From: Desulfobacterales bacterium
GTDB taxonomy: Bacteria > Desulfobacterota > Desulfobacteria > Desulfobacterales > Desulfobacteraceae
Direction: 5' to 3'
DNA length: 9,858 nucleotides
NCBI GenBank assembly: GCA_022361095.1
Contig: JAKSBO010001151.1
Coordinates: forward strand, 1-9,858
Shown here: piece after piece, positions 7,873-9,858 of the stretch
Layout: the number at the start of each line of letters is the position of its first letter
Numbering within the stretch: the stretch's first letter is position 1
Program-made: the position numbers and the translations under genes
Notes under the pieces: generated by a model
Told to the model about the DNA's origin: nothing
Database searches by the model: none
What the model saw: only the letters and a program-made list of their open reading frames with translations

Positions 7873-8769
7873 ATGGAAATAACGCACCGCCCCCAAATAG
7901 AAATCAGGACCATCCTTGAAAAAGGAACAGCCGTCCAAAACGAAGATTTCCTGATTATCCAGGATAACATCCTCGGGGTTTTTGACGGGGCAACCAGCCT
8001 CAACGGCCAAAAATTCGGGCAGGAGAGAACCGGAGGCGCCATTGCCTCCCAAACGGCCGGTGCCGTATTTAAAAAAAACCATTTCCCCCTGAACCAACTG
8101 GCCTGCCAGGCCAACGATGCGATCATGAGGCAGATGATTTCCAATGGGGTGGACACCTCAAAAAAGGAAAATCTCTGGTGTACCAGTGCGGCGGTTGTGC
8201 GCCTAAAAGGCGAGTCCCTGGAATGGATACAGAGCGGGGATGCCGTAATCATTCTTATCTACGAGGACGGCAGCCATAGGGTTCTGGTGGACCGGGAAGA
8301 CCATGACCATGAGACCCTTACCCTGTGGAAGAATCTGGTCCGCACCCATCTTCCCGGCACCGGAAAGGCAGAAGGGGCCCTCCCCCAAATCCGTCAAACG
8401 GCCCCGCAGCAGGTCATAGATCTTATGCGCGGCAAGCTGGCCGGCCAGGTCCGAAAAATCCGATCAGAAATGAATATCACCTATGGGGTACTTAACGGTG
8501 AAAAAGCGGCTGAAGATTTCCTGAACCAGGGAGAGGAATCCCTGGACCGGGTGGCCCATGTCCTGCTCTTTACCGACGGCCTCTCCATTCCCCGGCCGGA
8601 GCCGGAACCGCACAAGGATTTCACCGACCTTGTCAAAACATACCTGAATTTAGGCCTGGAAGGATTGAAACAAATGATCCGCAGCCGGGAAGAAAGAGAT
8701 CCCCATTGCCTGATCTGCCCCCGATTCAAATGCCACGATGATATCGCAGCCATTGCCGTCCGGTTTTAA
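7873..8769 (+). CDS. PP2C-family serine/threonine protein phosphatase
   Basis: This is a 298-residue protein from ATG 7873 (306 if read from ATG 7849, which lies within the promoter). PP2C motifs appear in order: NEDF (23-26), GVFDGATS (35-42) with D38, GGAIAS (54-59), the central SGDAVIILIY (121-130), LLFTDGLS (231-238) with D235, and CHDDIAAIAV (287-296) with D289-D290. These acidic residues bind the two Mn/Mg ions in PP2C enzymes. The protein is a stand-alone cytoplasmic catalytic domain without TM or sensor domain and should remove phosphate from Ser/Thr of a partner protein. Its partner kinase is not in the window. A stretch just before the last motif has Cys279, Cys282 and Cys287 (HCLICPRFKCHDD), possibly a metal or redox site. 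There is no Shine-Dalgarno site before 7873, and the promoter predicts a leaderless mRNA. It is separated from the upstream deacetylase-like gene by 91 bp and converges on the next gene with a 10-bp gap. Confidence 0.88.
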   Translation: MEITHRPQIEIRTILEKGTAVQNEDFLIIQDNILGVFDGATSLNGQKFGQERTGGAIASQTAGAVFKKNHFPLNQLACQANDAIMRQMISNGVDTSKKENLWCTSAAVVRLKGESLEWIQSGDAVIILIYEDGSHRVLVDREDHDHETLTLWKNLVRTHLPGTGKAEGALPQIRQTAPQQVIDLMRGKLAGQVRKIRSEMNITYGVLNGEKAAEDFLNQGEESLDRVAHVLLFTDGLSIPRPEPEPHKDFTDLVKTYLNLGLEGLKQMIRSREERDPHCLICPRFKCHDDIAAIAVRF

Positions 8770-8797
8770 AAAAAGGCATTCAGTCAACAGCCTCTTT
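8770..8797. terminator. possible bidirectional terminator hairpin between convergent genes
   Basis: AAAAAGGC (8770-8777) can pair with GCCTCTTT (8790-8797), 8 bp including one G-T wobble, around a 12-nt loop. On the - strand the arm ends in a T7 run (complement of 8768-8774). It overlaps the 3' end of the - strand deacetylase gene (stop at 8782-8780) and follows the phosphatase TAA. Much of the U tract lies in the stem, so strength is doubtful. Confidence 0.4.
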
Positions 8798-9619
8798 CGG
8801 GCCCGCCTTTTCCATAACCGGTTGTCCGATCAATTCCGACAGCGGCACCACAGCAAGATTCCGGGTTTCAAGTCCATCAAATACACAGTTAAGTTCGGTT
8901 ATAAATCCGGGGATAAATTGTTTATCAGGCATGCCGGTCCGGGGATTTGAATCGTGCATCAAAATGATACCACCGGGTTTTACCCGGTTCAGAATTTTTA
9001 AAGCCATCCCGGATATCCTGCGGTTTCCTCTGTCCATGGCCCGGCAGGAAAAATTGACGGCAGTCAGTCCAAGCCCGGACAAAACAGGGCCCAGTTTCGG
9101 GCTGGTAATGCCCGCAGGGGGTCTGAAAACCAGGGGCCGGATACCATGGGCCGCAAGAATATCCTGGGTTTTAACGATCTCCCTTTTAAGGTGTCCACTG
9201 GACTTGAGCATAATCAAGGGATCGTGTGAATAGGTATGGTTGCCGATGGCGTGCCCCTGATCCAGAATCCGGGCAATGAGGTCCGGATGGCGGCGGGCAT
9301 TTTCCCCTGTGACAAAAAAGGTGGCTGTCACCTGGTAACATTTAAGGATATCCAGGATCAAAGGGGTTGTAACCGGGTCCGGACCGTCGTCAAAGGAGAG
9401 AGCCACACCATCCGCCTTACGGGGCCCCCGGCAGATAACAGGCAAAAAAAACCCATACCCCGTTGCAAAAGGGGCAGCCAGACAAAGCAAAACAAAGCCT
9501 GCCAGGGGGAAAATACTCCACGCCGGCCCCCATAAAACAAAAAAAAGAGAGGCCAGTACAAACGCGGCAACGCCTGTTTTCTCCCCTGTGGTCAACGCTC
9601 TTTTGTCAGATATTTTCAC
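8780..9619 (-). CDS. membrane-anchored polysaccharide deacetylase (NodB homology domain)
   Basis: This is a 279-residue protein from a GTG start (9619-9617). Two hydrophobic helices (about 17-33 and 36-60) come first, then a NodB domain (about 70-262) with all five motifs. Motif 1 is LSFDDGPD with D77 and metal ligand D78; motif 2 is NHTYSHDP with H128 and H132; motif 3 is FRPPAG with R166; motif 4 is the NFSCRAMDRGN region; motif 5 is LMHDS with H222. It should be an active zinc-type deacetylase removing acetyl groups from N-acetyl sugars of an exopolysaccharide, peptidoglycan or lipid-linked glycan. The domain probably faces the periplasm, given two N-terminal helices with a short loop, though topology cannot be settled by reading. 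An extended -10 box at 9658-9666 could drive it. Its GTG overlaps the stop of a short upstream open frame by 4 bp. It is unrelated in detail to the divergent NodB-like protein at 6642-7781, which has altered motifs. Confidence 0.93.
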   Translation of the reverse strand: MKISDKRALTTGEKTGVAAFVLASLFFVLWGPAWSIFPLAGFVLLCLAAPFATGYGFFLPVICRGPRKADGVALSFDDGPDPVTTPLILDILKCYQVTATFFVTGENARRHPDLIARILDQGHAIGNHTYSHDPLIMLKSSGHLKREIVKTQDILAAHGIRPLVFRPPAGITSPKLGPVLSGLGLTAVNFSCRAMDRGNRRISGMALKILNRVKPGGIILMHDSNPRTGMPDKQFIPGFITELNCVFDGLETRNLAVVPLSELIGQPVMEKAGPKEAVD

Positions 9620-9735
9620 GTGAACCGTCCCAGGATAATCTTTGCAGCAACGAACCGACTATAGCAGGCAGCATGGGATAGATCCAGTAGATTTATCATC
9701 AGCCATACAGGTCCATTACCCACCCAGGCAGTCAT
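9616..9735 (-). CDS. possible 39-codon open frame overlapping the deacetylase start (doubtful)
   Basis: An ATG at 9735 opens 39 codons ending in TGA (9618-9616), which overlaps the GTG start of the deacetylase as GTGA. The predicted peptide is hydrophobic in the middle (GPVWLMINLLDL) and has no recognised relative. There is no SD before the ATG, third-codon positions show no GC preference, and a strong terminator lies just upstream, so the frame may never be transcribed. The GTGA overlap is the only positive sign. Confidence 0.2.
   Translation of the reverse strand: MTAWVGNGPVWLMINLLDLSHAACYSRFVAAKIILGRFT
9658..9666 (-). promoter_or_regulatory. candidate extended -10 promoter for the deacetylase
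   Basis: On the - strand the sequence reads TGCTATAGT, matching the extended -10 form TGnTATAAT at all but one position of the hexamer. Only a weak -35 (TGGATC) lies 17 bp upstream. Transcription would begin near 9651, leaving about 32 nt before the GTG at 9619. The upstream terminator (9756-9794) makes a promoter in this gap necessary. Confidence 0.35.
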
Positions 9736-9755
9736 GGGAACAAAACCCAACCGAT

Positions 9756-9794
9756 AAAAAAACACCCTGCCGGACACCGGGCCCGGCAGGGTGT
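9756..9794 (-). terminator. strong rho-independent terminator
   Basis: A perfect 12-bp GC-rich stem, ACACCCTGCCGG (9762-9773) / CCGGCAGGGTGT (9783-9794), encloses a 9-nt loop and, read on the - strand, runs into a T7 tract (complement of 9756-9762). It lies about 27 bp past the TAA at 9823-9821, so it ends the gene entering from the right edge. On the + strand the stem is followed only by GTTTTA, so it is mainly a - strand terminator. Confidence 0.88.
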
Positions 9795-9820
9795 GTTTTA
9801 AGTCCCGTAAGGGGAGTTGC

Positions 9821-9858
9821 TTATTCCATGGGCATGGTTTTAAAGCCGATGGCCAGGA
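9821..9858 (-). CDS. C-terminal end of an unidentified protein (rest outside window)
   Basis: On the - strand the frame reads LAIGFKTMPME and then TAA (9823-9821), followed by a strong terminator at the expected distance. Eleven residues are too few to name a family. The terminator position is the main support that this is the real frame; another - strand frame is also open across this stretch. Confidence 0.55.
   Translation of the reverse strand, partial: LAIGFKTMPME

Overview
The window reads as chromosome from a Gram-negative bacterium with many two-component and c-di-GMP signalling proteins. The protein families and the overall style of the genes suggest a delta-proteobacterial (Desulfobacterota, Desulfobacter-like) host. 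That placement is an inference from gene content; no rRNA or other phylogenetic marker is present. No tRNA, rRNA, CRISPR array, insertion sequence or phage gene was seen.

Left part (1-3433): the C-terminal end of a sensor histidine kinase (+ strand, cut by the window edge) converges on a complete hybrid sensor kinase on the - strand (723-3002: membrane sensor, HAMP, PAS, HisKA, HATPase, receiver). A terminator-like hairpin for the - strand gene sits between them. The hybrid kinase has a strong sigma70-type promoter about 220 bp upstream of its start codon, so it probably has a long 5' leader inside the 431-bp divergent intergenic region.

Middle part (3434-7781, + strand): three tightly packed genes that look like one transcription unit. 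First is a membrane Cache-HAMP-GGDEF-EAL protein whose GGDEF motif is degenerate (GSNEF) while the EAL catalytic residues are intact, so it is probably a c-di-GMP phosphodiesterase. Second is a FemAB-like acyl/aminoacyltransferase of the kind associated with PEP-CTERM/exosortase exopolysaccharide loci, overlapping the first gene by 10 bp. Third is a divergent NodB-fold polysaccharide-deacetylase-like protein that starts at or just after the FemAB stop codon.

Right part (7782-9858): a PP2C-type protein phosphatase is preceded by a near-perfect sigma70 promoter whose predicted transcription start falls on the ATG, suggesting a leaderless mRNA. It converges on a - strand membrane-anchored polysaccharide deacetylase with all five NodB motifs. 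A strong rho-independent terminator and the last 11 codons of another - strand gene end the window.

A reasonable working model, by inference only, is a small envelope or exopolysaccharide modification locus (FemAB-like transferase plus two deacetylase-fold proteins) placed next to c-di-GMP turnover and a serine/threonine phosphatase.
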